Assembly: GCF_029633965.1 (NCBI RefSeq)
Contig: NZ_CP091277.1
Location: 1 to 64,000 of the forward strand
Direction of reading: 5' to 3'
From: Methanogenium sp. S4BF
Lineage (GTDB): Archaea > Halobacteriota > Methanomicrobia > Methanomicrobiales > Methanomicrobiaceae
DNA: 64,000 bases
The notes below the pieces were generated by a model that was given only the letters and a program-made list of their open reading frames with translations, searched no databases and was not told where the DNA came from. Shown one piece after another: positions 17,840-27,089 of this stretch. Position 1 is the stretch's first letter. The number at the start of each line of letters is the position of its first letter. A program made the position numbers and the translations under genes.

Positions 17840-20800
17840 TCACATGAAATCCGCAAGCCCGAGCTGAATCTCCTTTTCCTCACCAAATGTTGAGACAAGA
17901 TACATATCCAGCATCTCGATACGCTGGCGGGTATACTCCGAGATATCGTAGTCCGTGCATATTTTCCGTGACATATCGATGTACTTCTTGACCGACCCCT
18001 CATGGACGGTCTGGATGATTTTACCGCCGCACCGGCATTTTCCTGCCATCGGCATCCTCCGGTATTTCGTATTGCACGTCGGGCACCGGAGTTTCTGGCG
18101 TGAGAAGGCGTTGAGATTGCCCTGCATGTCAGGGATGAAATGGGTTTTGAGCACCCGTTCTGCCACATCGTCCTCGTCCACTGCCCGGATGATTCTTCCC
18201 AGTTCAAACTCTGCCTCCAGTTTGTCAGACATGGTGGTGAGTGTGGTATAGGTGGAGAGGAGCGGCCCTGCCGAGATATTGCTCGTATCATGCGTGAACC
18301 CCACCCCTTCATACTGGCCCGGTGTGCCCAGGCGATTCTCCAGATGATCGATGATTTTTGAGAGCTCTTTGGGATGGCGGTATTGCAGTGCCGCTTCATA
18401 GAGTTCAATCGGATACGACCGGCAGGCATCGACATTATGTGATTCACCGTCCACTTCGGCAGGGTCCAGTTTGGTGGTAAGGACAAGCGGTGCATCCATC
18501 GAGCCGCCTCGGGTTTCCGGCAGAAACGACCGCGAAAAGTTTACCAGTCCGTCCATCAGGAGCATCACGCAGTCCTCATCACCGTCGCACTGGCCGGTAA
18601 AGATGCCGTTTGCAGCGAGTGTATGATCCTCTGCAACCGTCAGGCAGTAGACATACTCCCCGAAGTTTGGGATGTATTCCTTTGCCTGTATGGTGTCAGT
18701 GATCATCATCTGCCCTTCAAAGACCGGGACGCAGTCGCCCTCATTCAGCTCGACTGCACGGACCTTGCGCTGGTAGGCGAAGTCAGACACCAGCATCGCA
18801 TGGTCGGATGTGACGGTCACGTGCTTTCCCCGCGATGTGGTGAACCGGATCAGGTGATCGGGTGCCCGGTGAACAGATACCGAGGTCACCTTTTGCAGGT
18901 GTATCATCCCGCCGGTGTCAAGGGCATGGACCCAGAAGGCAGCCTTCGGGTCAGAGTAATAGGTGCCCACCTGGTCCAGACCGGGCCGGTCCAGATCAAA
19001 GTTCTCGACCACAAAATGCCCGATCGGAAGGCTGCGCCACTCTGCACCGTCATACACGTCGATCATCGTATCGGCCGCAAAACAGTTGCGGCGCTTTGCT
19101 GCATGGAAATACGGGTGGGCATATCCCACCGGCGCCTTTGAAACACCTATCACACGGGCAAGCACTCCTGCACTGGTGTGGGGCGCAAGACCCATCACCA
19201 GCTGGCCGACGATGTCCTCCCGTGTCTTTGCGTTATAATAGGGGGGCATTCCGTAGAGCTTCTCCAGCATCTCATCGATGAATTTTGCCACCCGCAGGAG
19301 CCACCCGGCGCAGTCTTCTGAGACGAGGATGTCCTGTGCCCGGAGCTCCAGTACCTGATCCGGGCTGGTGAGGGGCACGCCGTCGATATCCTGCGGGTAC
19401 CCCAGTTCAACAAGCCTTTCGACGCTGACCCCGATTTCATTCGGCCGGATATGGGTGAGGGGCAGGTCGATCATATCGTAGCGGAGGGTGCCGTCCTTGA
19501 AGACATACAACCCGTTTTTGGCCCGGAGAATTCCTTTTTCAATCGGTTCAACGGTCCTTTCCTTTGAAATAAGTCCGCGGACGCCTTTCAGGAGTTCGAC
19601 CTCATTCGGGCGCATCCCAAGGGCGGTGAGGGCGCGTGCGTACTCCTCCTTGACATTTATCTCCTCTTTTTGGAGGCAGACACCCTCAGCGCCGCAGACC
19701 GGGCAGGTAGTCTCATCCCTGAGGTCACGGGCGCAGCGGGGGCAGGTGAAGACCGCTTCGGTGTGCGTTCCGCACTCACTGCAGATGCACTTGTAGGTCT
19801 CCTCTCCGCATGAGGGGCACCGCCGCCGCCCGACGTCAGCATGGATAGTGCCGTCACGGTTGCCTTTCCCTTTTGAGGCCTCCTGGAATGAACGGCGTGA
19901 TCCGCCTTCATCCCCGACCGGGAAGATGGCATGGGGCGGGGGGCGCATCTCGCGTGCCTTTGACTTCCCGGGTCGCCCCATCCTTCCGCCGATTCGGATG
20001 CCCGCACGGGACCGCATCTGCAGTCCCGAGAGGTGCATGGCAAGAGAGAGGCCGTCAGCATCCGGTGCACTCTCCCATTCACTCCGCGTCTTCAAATCTG
20101 CGGTGAGGCCAAGGCATGCACAGAGCACCTTCGGGGCAGAGATGAGAATAACCCCGTTGGTAACGGTATGGGGGACGAGAAGAATCTCCAGGTGCCGCTT
20201 CTCCGGTGCATCCGCCGGGAGTGTGAGGCCCTCTGCCGTAATGCTTCCGGCGGCGGCCACCCAGTCCGCAAGGGCACGTACCTCCGCTGCGGTGAGGTCG
20301 TCCCAGATGTAGGTATATGCCGGGTGGAGGTAGCCTCCCGCACATGCCATCCCGATTGCTTCGGTCTCGTCTGCCGGGGTATGGGTGCCGCCGTCCAGAC
20401 GCCACCACTCCTCGCAATAGGTCGGCGGAATAAGCGGGTGATTGTTCTCCAGGAACTCACCGTATGAAACGAGCATCTCTCCAACGTCAAGGATCTCCTC
20501 CACCTTGCTCATCAGGCGGACGGCAGTCTCTGCGTCGTCGATGCGCAGGACACTGCCGTCCTCCAGCTTCACGGTCGGCCCTTCGATGCTGTCGACCGGC
20601 ACCACACCTGCTGCCTTGCCCGGCCGCTCCACCTTCATCTGGGTGCCGACGGCAAGGAAATTGCCGAGGAGGTGCAGGGTGGCCGGACTGAACCCTGCTG
20701 CTGCAAACCCGGTATTACGTGACCGGCCATAGCGGAGCCGGAATCCACCCGCCCGCATCGGGTATGAAAAGACCGGCCTGCCTGCAATCAGGTCCCGGAT

Positions 20801-21706
20801 GTATTTGTCCTTGGGTTTGACACCGGGTTTCTTCTCCTCGCCGTCATCGTCATCGTCTTTGCTCTTCGATGCCCCTGAGATGATGATATCCAGCCAGTCC
20901 CAGCCTTCCATGCGCACCTTATCGACGGTCTTTTTGATCTTCGGCGCCTTGAGGGCGAGCCCCTCTGCCACGACGAGTGCCATGCCGCCACGGACCGTGT
21001 TGGTCTCAATCCGCTCCAGGTTGCGGTACCCAGAGACCTCTACACGTTCGGTCGGCTCTCCCTCCACACAGACCGGGCAGTTCCTTATGATCACCCTGAG
21101 TTCATCATCCGTCGGGAGATACTGCAGGGAGACCTGGCTGTTATATTTTTTTATCTCTTCAACGTAGCGTTCGACTTCCTCTTTCCGGGGAATATACGCC
21201 GCCATTCCCAGTCCACGCCGGACATAATCCCCCACAAGTACCGAGAGCGCCTGGGCGGTACCTCCCGCACTCCGGATAGGTCCTGCATAGTAGATCTTCA
21301 GGTAATCGGTCCCGTCATCGTTTTTGCCGATTCCCACTTTAGCAATGCCTTCGGTAGGTGCTGCGACCACTCCTTCCGTAAGAAGGGCCATCGAGGTCCG
21401 GATGGCATGGTCCAGCGTCTCCTCGCGTGTGGTCTCCCCGAACATGTGTGCGATGAAGTCGTCACCAATCTTGAGTGCCACCTCTTCACGCGGCATGGTC
21501 TCCGCGAGTTCACGCAGCCGGGCGGCCACCCCGGTATATCCCAGCAGGGCCTCCACCCTGTCCGCGAGATCGTTTGCCACCGGAATCTCCACCGCTGTCC
21601 GCGGGTCAATCCCCTTTGCCCGCGCCTCATTGGCGACCCCAATTGCCTCTTTGAGCTTTGCCTCAAGCCCGGCAAAGTAAGCCTCCATCTCCGGTGACGC
21701 ATGCAT
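17840..21706 (-). CDS. polC: DNA polymerase D large subunit (DP2) with intein
   Basis: The precursor is 1288 residues, about 1123 after intein removal, which fits DP2, the catalytic subunit of the euryarchaeal replicative polymerase. N-terminal landmarks include [20 protein letters not shown] and [21 protein letters not shown] zinc-ribbon region ([19 protein letters not shown]..., then CPRC and CPVC) occupies roughly residues 620-680. The catalytic-core motif ...[18 protein letters not shown] is split by the intein, and a C-terminal [10 protein letters not shown]...CRCGG finger is present. DP2 works with the small exonuclease subunit DP1 and PCNA; DP1 is not in this window. The gene is divergent from thyA. 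Confidence 0.96.
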   Translation of the reverse strand: MHASPEMEAYFAGLEAKLKEAIGVANEARAKGIDPRTAVEIPVANDLADRVEALLGYTGVAARLRELAETMPREEVALKIGDDFIAHMFGETTREETLDHAIRTSMALLTEGVVAAPTEGIAKVGIGKNDDGTDYLKIYYAGPIRSAGGTAQALSVLVGDYVRRGLGMAAYIPRKEEVERYVEEIKKYNSQVSLQYLPTDDELRVIIRNCPVCVEGEPTERVEVSGYRNLERIETNTVRGGMALVVAEGLALKAPKIKKTVDKVRMEGWDWLDIIISGASKSKDDDDDGEEKKPGVKPKDKYIRDLIAGRPVFSYPMRAGGFRLRYGRSRNTGFAAAGFSPATLHLLGNFLAVGTQMKVERPGKAAGVVPVDSIEGPTVKLEDGSVLRIDDAETAVRLMSKVEEILDVGEMLVSYGEFLENNHPLIPPTYCEEWWRLDGGTHTPADETEAIGMACAGGYLHPAYTYIWDDLTAAEVRALADWVAAAGSITAEGLTLPADAPEKRHLEILLVPHTVTNGVILISAPKVLCACLGLTADLKTRSEWESAPDADGLSLAMHLSGLQMRSRAGIRIGGRMGRPGKSKAREMRPPPHAIFPVGDEGGSRRSFQEASKGKGNRDGTIHADVGRRRCPSCGEETYKCICSECGTHTEAVFTCPRCARDLRDETTCPVCGAEGVCLQKEEINVKEEYARALTALGMRPNEVELLKGVRGLISKERTVEPIEKGILRAKNGLYVFKDGTLRYDMIDLPLTHIRPNEIGVSVERLVELGYPQDIDGVPLTSPDQVLELRAQDILVSEDCAGWLLRVAKFIDEMLEKLYGMPPYYNAKTREDIVGQLVMGLAPHTSAGVLARVIGVSKAPVGYAHPYFHAAKRRNCFAADTMIDVYDGAEWRSLPIGHFVVENFDLDRPGLDQVGTYYSDPKAAFWVHALDTGGMIHLQKVTSVSVHRAPDHLIRFTTSRGKHVTVTSDHAMLVSDFAYQRKVRAVELNEGDCVPVFEGQMMITDTIQAKEYIPNFGEYVYCLTVAEDHTLAANGIFTGQCDGDEDCVMLLMDGLVNFSRSFLPETRGGSMDAPLVLTTKLDPAEVDGESHNVDACRSYPIELYEAALQYRHPKELSKIIDHLENRLGTPGQYEGVGFTHDTSNISAGPLLSTYTTLTTMSDKLEAEFELGRIIRAVDEDDVAERVLKTHFIPDMQGNLNAFSRQKLRCPTCNTKYRRMPMAGKCRCGGKIIQTVHEGSVKKYIDMSRKICTDYDISEYTRQRIEMLDMYLVSTFGEEKEIQLGLADFM
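18590..19084 (-). other. Mini-intein in polC with C-terminal Gln
   Basis: This encodes 165 residues (875-1039 of the precursor). It starts at Cys in [16 protein letters not shown] (block A), has [14 protein letters not shown] (block B with TxxH), then [18 protein letters not shown] (block F) and IFTGQ/C (block G). No LAGLIDADG endonuclease is present between blocks B and F, so it cannot home. The last residue is Gln instead of Asn and the penultimate is Gly instead of His. Archaeal PolII inteins at this site are known to use a C-terminal Gln. Insertion is between RRN and CDGDED in the catalytic core. Confidence 0.92.
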
Positions 21707-21873
21707 GGTGATGTGGTCTCTCCCGGAGACTCATTATCATTTGTGTTGGTGCCTCTGTGATGCATGGGTGCAGGCGGACTTCGTTATCTTCATGTGCCAG
21801 GGTGGCATAGAGTCTGTATATACAGGCAGGCACCGTGTCCGCTGTCCCGGGTGCCTCCGGAGTGATATCTGTT

Positions 21874-22602
21874 ATGTTTAATGTCCGTGCATTCTGCCTT
21901 GGAAAGGCGCATGAAGAAGTGATCAAAACCATCGTGCGGTATGGGACGTTTCTGGTCACCGAAGACGGGGAAAAAACCCTGGAACTGCCGGAGCCCTTCA
22001 ATATTCATGTGGGCACTCCCTTTGCAGACTATATGGTAAGTCCGTACAATATGTTCGGCGAACGGGCGATGCAGCAGTATGTGCATGACCTCCTCGAGGG
22101 GTCAGAGAGTGAATTTGCCTACACCTACCATGACCGCCTCTTTGACTATCCCCGCCGTGATGAGATAGGAAATACGCGCGGCGACGGCCGTAAGGACGGT
22201 ATCGACCAGGTGGCATATATCATCGATAAACTCCGGTCAGACCCTGCATCCCGGCGGGCAGAGGGTATCACCTGGTACCCGGAGTATGATGCGGTTTCCC
22301 GCAACCCGCCCTGCCTCCAGCGTATCCAGTGCATGGTGCGTGACGGTGCTCTCAACATGCATGTCGAGTTCCGGTCAAATGACATGCTCTCCGCTCTGGG
22401 GGCGAACATGTATGCACTGGCCCATCTGCAAAAGCATATTGCAGATGCCCTTGGCCTTCCGGTCGGATGGTATTCGCATACCTCGGTATCGGCGCATATC
22501 TACTACGAACGCGACCATGAGGAGCTGATGAAGTACGTCAACGGTCTGGGGCTTGCAGAACTGATAAAAAAACTGGATAATAGTGCCTATATAACTCTGT
22601 AG
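21874..22602 (+). CDS. thyA: Archaeal-type thymidylate synthase
   Basis: The product is 242 residues. It has NPPCLQRIQC with the nucleophilic Cys, RSNDMLSALGANMYALAHLQ with the conserved RSND-x-N phosphate/dUMP-binding part, and HTSVSAHIYYERD with the H-x-Y near the C-terminus. It matches the short archaeal branch of ThyA, which methylates dUMP to dTMP, probably with a methanopterin-type folate. The start at 21874 is chosen because GGAGTGAT lies 7 nt upstream; the frame is open from 21835. It is divergent from polC, so DNA synthesis and precursor supply share a promoter region. Confidence 0.88.
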   Translation: MFNVRAFCLGKAHEEVIKTIVRYGTFLVTEDGEKTLELPEPFNIHVGTPFADYMVSPYNMFGERAMQQYVHDLLEGSESEFAYTYHDRLFDYPRRDEIGNTRGDGRKDGIDQVAYIIDKLRSDPASRRAEGITWYPEYDAVSRNPPCLQRIQCMVRDGALNMHVEFRSNDMLSALGANMYALAHLQKHIADALGLPVGWYSHTSVSAHIYYERDHEELMKYVNGLGLAELIKKLDNSAYITL

Positions 22603-22604
22603 GC

Positions 22605-23114
22605 TTATTCACACATCATTGAGCGGGCAAGGGCTTCGGTCCCCTCCCCTCCCATCCGGTAGAGTGTCATCTTTGCGCACTGTTTGCGGATACCCTCGGA
22701 CTCTTCTATAACCACCAGCAGCCGCTTTATTGCCGGTTCACCCATGCGGCCGAGGGCAAGAGCGGCATATCCCCGCACCTGTGCATCCTCGTCCCCTAAG
22801 AGTTCAACGAGCGGTTCGAGGGTTGCCTCCCCCATCTCGCCGAGTGCTGCAGCTGCATACCGGGCGGTGTCCGGGTCGTCTGAGACGGTCAACAGATAGA
22901 TCAGGGAATCAATGGCAGGATCCCCTATCATTGCAAGGGCTCGTGCCAGGTACCACCGTACGTCATTGTCATCTGCGTCGATGAGTGCACCAATGAGCGG
23001 GTCAACCGCTTCACTGCCGCAGGCTGCAGCAGCAGCGACCGCCTCACGGCGTGCCTTCACATCTCCTGTCAGGATTGCCCCGATATATCCCTCAATCTCT
23101 CCCATGTCTGCCAT
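22605..23114 (-). CDS. HEAT-repeat protein
   Basis: The product is 169 residues of tandem ~31-residue helical repeats. Each carries the PBS-lyase/HEAT pattern of D-x-x-V-R-x-x-A-A-x-A-L-G, for example DNDVRWYLARALAMIGDPAI and DAQVRGYAALALGRMGEPAI. About four to five repeats form a small protein-interaction solenoid. No catalytic residues are present. Its stop codon is 2 bp from the convergent thyA stop. An ACTATTAGT stretch just upstream of the ATG may be part of the promoter, giving a short leader. Partner unknown. Confidence 0.85.
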   Translation of the reverse strand: MADMGEIEGYIGAILTGDVKARREAVAAAAACGSEAVDPLIGALIDADDNDVRWYLARALAMIGDPAIDSLIYLLTVSDDPDTARYAAAALGEMGEATLEPLVELLGDEDAQVRGYAALALGRMGEPAIKRLLVVIEESEGIRKQCAKMTLYRMGGEGTEALARSMMCE

Positions 23115-23242
23115 ACTAATAGTATTGTTTCACAGGATCAGGTATCAGTTGTTCGGTTGGCAGAAGTGGTGCTGAGTCAGCGGAACAGGAAATCCAATAT
23201 ATTATCTGTAACGTCTCACAAACTCACCTGCAGAGGTATAAT

Positions 23243-23545
23243 ATGGAGATAGATAGCACGGAGGCACCCCTGCAGCGCACAGTCGCGATCATCGCCACCG
23301 GGCGGGTCCAGCATGTCGGATTCCGTGCCTGTGTGAAGAAGATGGCACAAAACCTGACGGTCACAGGTGAAGTCATGAACCTGCCGGACGGGACCGTTTC
23401 CATCCGTGCCACAGCGGAACCTGTTATTATCGAAAAATTTCTCTCGCTTCTCTATTCGTGTCCGCGTGCGGTAGTACGTGACCTGCAGGTAACCGACACA
23501 GAACCCTGTGCATTTGACGGCTTCTCAGTCATTATCACGGATTAA
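23243..23545 (+). CDS. acyP: Acylphosphatase
   Basis: The product is 100 residues. The core GRVQHVGFRACVKKMAQ carries the phosphate-binding loop and catalytic Arg of VGFR, and GEVMNLPDGTVSI carries the catalytic Asn. Acylphosphatases hydrolyse carboxyl-phosphate bonds. The loop reads VQHVGFR rather than the usual VQGVGFR, a small variation. There is an N-terminal extension of about 12 residues. It stands alone between the divergent HEAT-repeat gene and the convergent Cas1 gene. Confidence 0.9.
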   Translation: MEIDSTEAPLQRTVAIIATGRVQHVGFRACVKKMAQNLTVTGEVMNLPDGTVSIRATAEPVIIEKFLSLLYSCPRAVVRDLQVTDTEPCAFDGFSVIITD

Positions 23546-23820
23546 CCGTGCCTGCCCATATTCAGGCACCATCTTACGTGCCGTAATCCGGAAAAATATT
23601 TCCCATCGGAGTCCGCGACGTTTCACTCCTGGGATGATCAGATCTTTTGTATCCTGACAAGCGTTTCCAAACCAAAGAACAGGGTCTTTCTCATGGCCGT
23701 TCACCGAACAGGATTCATTCACCATCATATATCAGATGCGTACCTGTTCTGTCTCCTTTCACCGGAAAACCCCTGAAAATGGTGGGCGCTCCGGATTTGT
23801 CCTGTGCCGAAAAGCCGGTG
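23546..23820. other. Convergent intergenic spacer
   Basis: About 275 bp between the acylphosphatase and Cas1 stop codons. I see no gene, no CRISPR-like repeats and no cas2. Confidence 0.35.
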
Positions 23821-24795
23821 TCAGCGGCACTTTGGGGCAGGATCGGTGAACTGCCCGGAGATCTGGTATGCCAGGGTAAACGGCCCTTCTCCCATCACTG
23901 CCTGGGAGAGGGAGAGTACATTATCATCGATTATCTCCTGGTTAATTGAGGCACGGAGGGCGGCAATCAGGGCATCAATTACGTCTTCGTTGAGATGGCA
24001 GCGCTTGGTGCTGATTTCATATCTGCCGTTAATCAGGCCTGCACGTGCGATGGAGAATACTGCGGCATCCACCATCGATGTTTTCAGGGGATCGATGAGG
24101 TCGGAGACGAGTGAGCGTTCCCCTTCCCGCAGAAATCCGTAATCCGGGTCGAGGTAGGCACCGATGACCGAGACGATGGTATTGCCGAAGAGCATCGCAT
24201 ACCCCAGGGAAAGCATGGCATTGACCGGGTCCTGATGGGGCCTCGTTGTCCTGCGGCGGAAGCCAAGCTCCGGTGAGAGGCTGCGAGCCATGATCTCATA
24301 ATACATGTCGCCGGTCAGTTTGTGCACCCGGCGGAGTTCATCCATGGTGATGAGATACTCAAGGTCTGCGAGGAGATTATGCAGGATATCCTGCTCACCT
24401 TCATAGAAGAGGCTCTCCCCCAGCTGGTCCCCGATACGCTCTATTGCGAGCAGCCGTGATTTTAATGTGGCCTTTGCGATCTCCTGTGCAAAGGTATGGG
24501 GCATCCGGGCCCGCTGGGCGTTTCTTATATCCGCCCCCACATCATTGCCAAAGGGGTTGAGCATGCCGACCGGTGTCCCGTCCGCATCAAAGAATGAGAT
24601 GGATGACCCCTGACGCAGCAGGCGTGTCACCGCAGAAGTATGGATATTGTGCCCTCCCACAAGGAGCAGGTGCTGGACTGACGAAAGTGGAAACTCCTTT
24701 TGTTCGCCCTTGTAGAGAATACTGAGTGTTGTTCCGGTTGACTTGATGTGGGCGCCGAAGCCCGCCACAACATGCCAGGAGTGTTCGCTTGTCAT
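23821..24795 (-). CDS. Stand-alone Cas1-family protein with altered active site
   Basis: The product is 324 residues with the full Cas1 fold pattern: an N-terminal beta domain (LLLVGGHNIHTSAVTRLLRQ, then SISFFDADGTPVGML), and a C-terminal helical domain containing ELGFRRRTTRPHQDPVNAML, LSLGYAMLFGN and LDPDYGFLREGERSLVSDLI. Cas1 integrases use a Glu, His, Asp metal site. By eye the Glu position (G-I-E-G in others) is Thr161 in KLTGD, and the His of GFLH is Arg223, while Asp232/235 remain. No CRISPR array, cas2, PolB or terminal repeats are nearby, so it is neither a CRISPR module nor an obvious casposon. The start is ATG 24795; an upstream TTG is at 24807. Confidence 0.88.
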   Translation of the reverse strand: MTSEHSWHVVAGFGAHIKSTGTTLSILYKGEQKEFPLSSVQHLLLVGGHNIHTSAVTRLLRQGSSISFFDADGTPVGMLNPFGNDVGADIRNAQRARMPHTFAQEIAKATLKSRLLAIERIGDQLGESLFYEGEQDILHNLLADLEYLITMDELRRVHKLTGDMYYEIMARSLSPELGFRRRTTRPHQDPVNAMLSLGYAMLFGNTIVSVIGAYLDPDYGFLREGERSLVSDLIDPLKTSMVDAAVFSIARAGLINGRYEISTKRCHLNEDVIDALIAALRASINQEIIDDNVLSLSQAVMGEGPFTLAYQISGQFTDPAPKCR

Positions 24796-24802
24796 ATATA
24801 CA

Positions 24803-24842
24803 CACAATAGATACAGTACACAAGTACTCCATCAGTACAGTA
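24803..24842. promoter_or_regulatory. Repeated GTAC-box in the Cas1 promoter region
   Basis: Three GTAC-centred words in 33 bp (CAGTACAC, AAGTACTC, CAGTACAG) lie just upstream of the Cas1 start. AATTAATTA beyond them could be the TATA element. The spacing suggests an operator, but no regulator is identified. Confidence 0.3.
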
Positions 24843-25009
24843 ATTAATTCATCGTTTGCGTTCTTGGGCCGTTTCAGCGTTCACACGGTGAAGAGGAACC
24901 GGATGTATGAATGATTTGCCAAATTGTGGCAAAATTTGGCTGTTCAGAGTTAAATTACCCTTAATCCTTTGTGCGAATACATATATGGTTTATATGCGTT
25001 AACTGGTGT

Positions 25010-25603
25010 ATGGAATTTGAACAAACTGATATGATCGTTTCCGGAGATGAACTGATTTCCGCTGCCTGGTGGGTATTTATCCTGCAGGGCCTGTTTGGCA
25101 TCATCTTTGGCGGTCTTGCCATGCTTTTCCCTGCACTCATCGTTGAGCTGCTTGCAATACTTCTTGGCATTATCATCGTGCTCTACAGTCTGTCAATTAT
25201 TGCTCAGTCGATTGTGAGCAAAGACTCCGGCGGACGAAAGGTGCTCATGGTAATCTTAGGTGTCATCGGCATCGTCATCGGTATCCTTGCGCTGATGAAC
25301 ATGGTGGTGCTGGGCTTAACCATTGCCTTCATGCTGGGTCTCTGGGCATTTATCTCAGGATTTAGTTCGCTCTTTACGGCACTTACTGCAACTGAATACC
25401 ACTGGTACAGAATTCTCTTCTTTGTTGTCGGAATTCTCTTCCTGGTATTCGGCATCTATGTCATCATCTATCCGCTTGCCCTGACTGCGGCGTTCATCTG
25501 GGTGATGGGCCTGTTTTCCCTTATCATCGGTATTGCAACCATTGTCCTTGGATTTATCATGCAGGCCGAGATGAAGAAGGCCCTGAACGAATCCGGGATG
25601 TAA
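25010..25603 (+). CDS. HdeD/DUF308-family membrane protein
   Basis: The product is 197 residues with six hydrophobic helices arranged as three pairs, for example WWVFILQGLFGIIFGGLAML and VLMVILGVIGIVIGILALM. It matches the HdeD/DUF308 family of six-helix membrane proteins, in bacteria linked to acid resistance. The archaeal role is unknown. ATATATGGTTTATATG near 24980 is a good TATA position about 25 bp upstream, so the transcript is probably nearly leaderless from ATG 25010. A terminator-like hairpin follows the stop. Confidence 0.85.
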   Translation: MEFEQTDMIVSGDELISAAWWVFILQGLFGIIFGGLAMLFPALIVELLAILLGIIIVLYSLSIIAQSIVSKDSGGRKVLMVILGVIGIVIGILALMNMVVLGLTIAFMLGLWAFISGFSSLFTALTATEYHWYRILFFVVGILFLVFGIYVIIYPLALTAAFIWVMGLFSLIIGIATIVLGFIMQAEMKKALNESGM

Positions 25604-25638
25604 CCGGACGCCGGTGTACAATACCCAATATCGGGTGT

Positions 25639-25666
25639 GCTATGCTACGGCATAGCAATCTTTTTT
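25639..25666 (+). terminator. Hairpin with TACG loop and T6
   Basis: A perfect 7-bp stem, GCTATGC/GCATAGC, closes a TACG tetraloop and is followed by AATCTTTTTT. It lies 35 bp after the DUF308 stop codon. This is a bacterial-style intrinsic terminator shape; archaeal termination usually needs only the T run. Confidence 0.55.
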
Positions 25667-25793
25667 CAGCACTCCCCTGCATAGTTATACAATACTTATT
25701 CCGGGTGCTGCTGCACGTCCGGAATACACAATATCATCCGGATGAAACAGGCATCCACGGTGCCCGGCCCGGCGAAATCAGTTGGTTGTCAGA

Positions 25794-27089
25794 ATGAAAT
25801 ACTGGAACAGGGAGATGGAGACCCTGAAGGGTGATGCACTGCACGCCCTTCAGGCAAAACGGCTCAGGTGGACTGTTGAGCAGGCAAATAACGTACCGTT
25901 CTATCGTAAGATGCTGCAGGAGGCAGGTGTGGGGCCTGAGGATATCCGGACGGTGGACGATGTGCAGAAACTGCCCTTTACCCGGAAAACTGATCTCCAG
26001 GGCGGCTACCCGTTCGGGTTCTTTGCCGTCCCGATGAAGGAGGTCGTGCGTATCCACACCACGTCCGGGACGACGGGAAAACCGACGGTGGTGGGATACA
26101 CCCGGCAGGACCTGGATCACTGGTCTGAACTGATTGCACGGAACCTGACGATGATTGGCCTGACTTCTGACGACATCTTCCAGAACGCGGTGAATTACGG
26201 GCTTTTTACCGGCGGTCTCGGGTTCCATTACGGTGCGGAGAAGGTCGGGATGACGGTCATCCCGAGCGCCACAGGCAATACCCGGCGTCAGATCGAGATG
26301 ATCGACGACTTCGGCGTGACTGCCATCCACTGCACGCCGAGTTATGCGATGCACATCGCCGAAGTGGCGGAGCAGATGGGGACGACGCTCCCCACCCTGA
26401 AGACCGGGATATTCGGGGCAGAACCCTGGTCTGACAATATGCGCGGGATCCTGGAGGGTAAACTCGGGCTGACCGCCTATGACTCCTACGGCATGTCCGA
26501 GATGTACGGGCCGGGTGCTGCCTTTGAGTGCCCTGAGCGAAACGGCCTCCACATCTGGCATGACATGTACCTCGCAGAAATAATCGACCCGCAGACCGGA
26601 GAGGTCCTCGGGCCCGGTGAACGCGGCGAACTGGTGGTCACTCCGCTCGTGAAGGAGGCGATGCCACTCCTGCGCTACCGGACGGGTGATATCACGATGT
26701 TTCTGGAGGAGGACTGCCCCTGCGGACGCGGGGTGAAGATCGCCCGCCTCCACGGCAGGAGTGATGATATGCTCGTAATTCGGGGGATAAATGTCTTCCC
26801 GTCCCAGATAGAGCATGTACTTCGTTCCGTGCCCGAAGTGGGCGATGAATTCCTCGTTTATGTGGACCGCGTGAACCATCTGGATGAGATGACGATTGAG
26901 GTGGAGATGAACCGCAGCACTTTCCACGGTGAACTCGAAGACCTGACACGGGCGCAGAACCGGGTGGTGGCGGCATTAAAAGAGGCGCTCAACCTCCGGA
27001 CCCGCGTGAAACTGGTTGAGTCCGATTCCCTGCCCCGGTATGAGGGGAAGGCAAAGCGGGTCATTGACCGGAGAGGTGATGATGTATGA
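25794..27089 (+). CDS. Phenylacetate-CoA ligase-like AMP-forming enzyme, copy 1
   Basis: The product is 431 residues and an ANL-superfamily adenylating enzyme of the PaaK type: HTTSGTTGKPTVVGYT (P-loop), YDSYGMSEMYGPG, ELVVTPLVKEAMPLLRYRTG and IRGINVFPSQIEHVL. PaaK-type enzymes convert aryl- or acyl-acetates to CoA thioesters with ATP. The start is ATG 25794; 25782 is a TTG. The next gene is a paralogue overlapping by 4 bp (ATGA), and a double-ACT protein ends the operon. In archaea this set accompanies indolepyruvate oxidoreductase and aromatic amino acid metabolism, so the substrate is probably an aryl acid (inference). Confidence 0.9.
   Translation: MKYWNREMETLKGDALHALQAKRLRWTVEQANNVPFYRKMLQEAGVGPEDIRTVDDVQKLPFTRKTDLQGGYPFGFFAVPMKEVVRIHTTSGTTGKPTVVGYTRQDLDHWSELIARNLTMIGLTSDDIFQNAVNYGLFTGGLGFHYGAEKVGMTVIPSATGNTRRQIEMIDDFGVTAIHCTPSYAMHIAEVAEQMGTTLPTLKTGIFGAEPWSDNMRGILEGKLGLTAYDSYGMSEMYGPGAAFECPERNGLHIWHDMYLAEIIDPQTGEVLGPGERGELVVTPLVKEAMPLLRYRTGDITMFLEEDCPCGRGVKIARLHGRSDDMLVIRGINVFPSQIEHVLRSVPEVGDEFLVYVDRVNHLDEMTIEVEMNRSTFHGELEDLTRAQNRVVAALKEALNLRTRVKLVESDSLPRYEGKAKRVIDRRGDDV

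Noticed and set aside
23546-25009. CRISPR array or casposon ends near the Cas1 gene
   Set aside because: No regularly spaced 25-40 bp repeats, no cas2, no PolB and no terminal inverted repeats are visible on either side.
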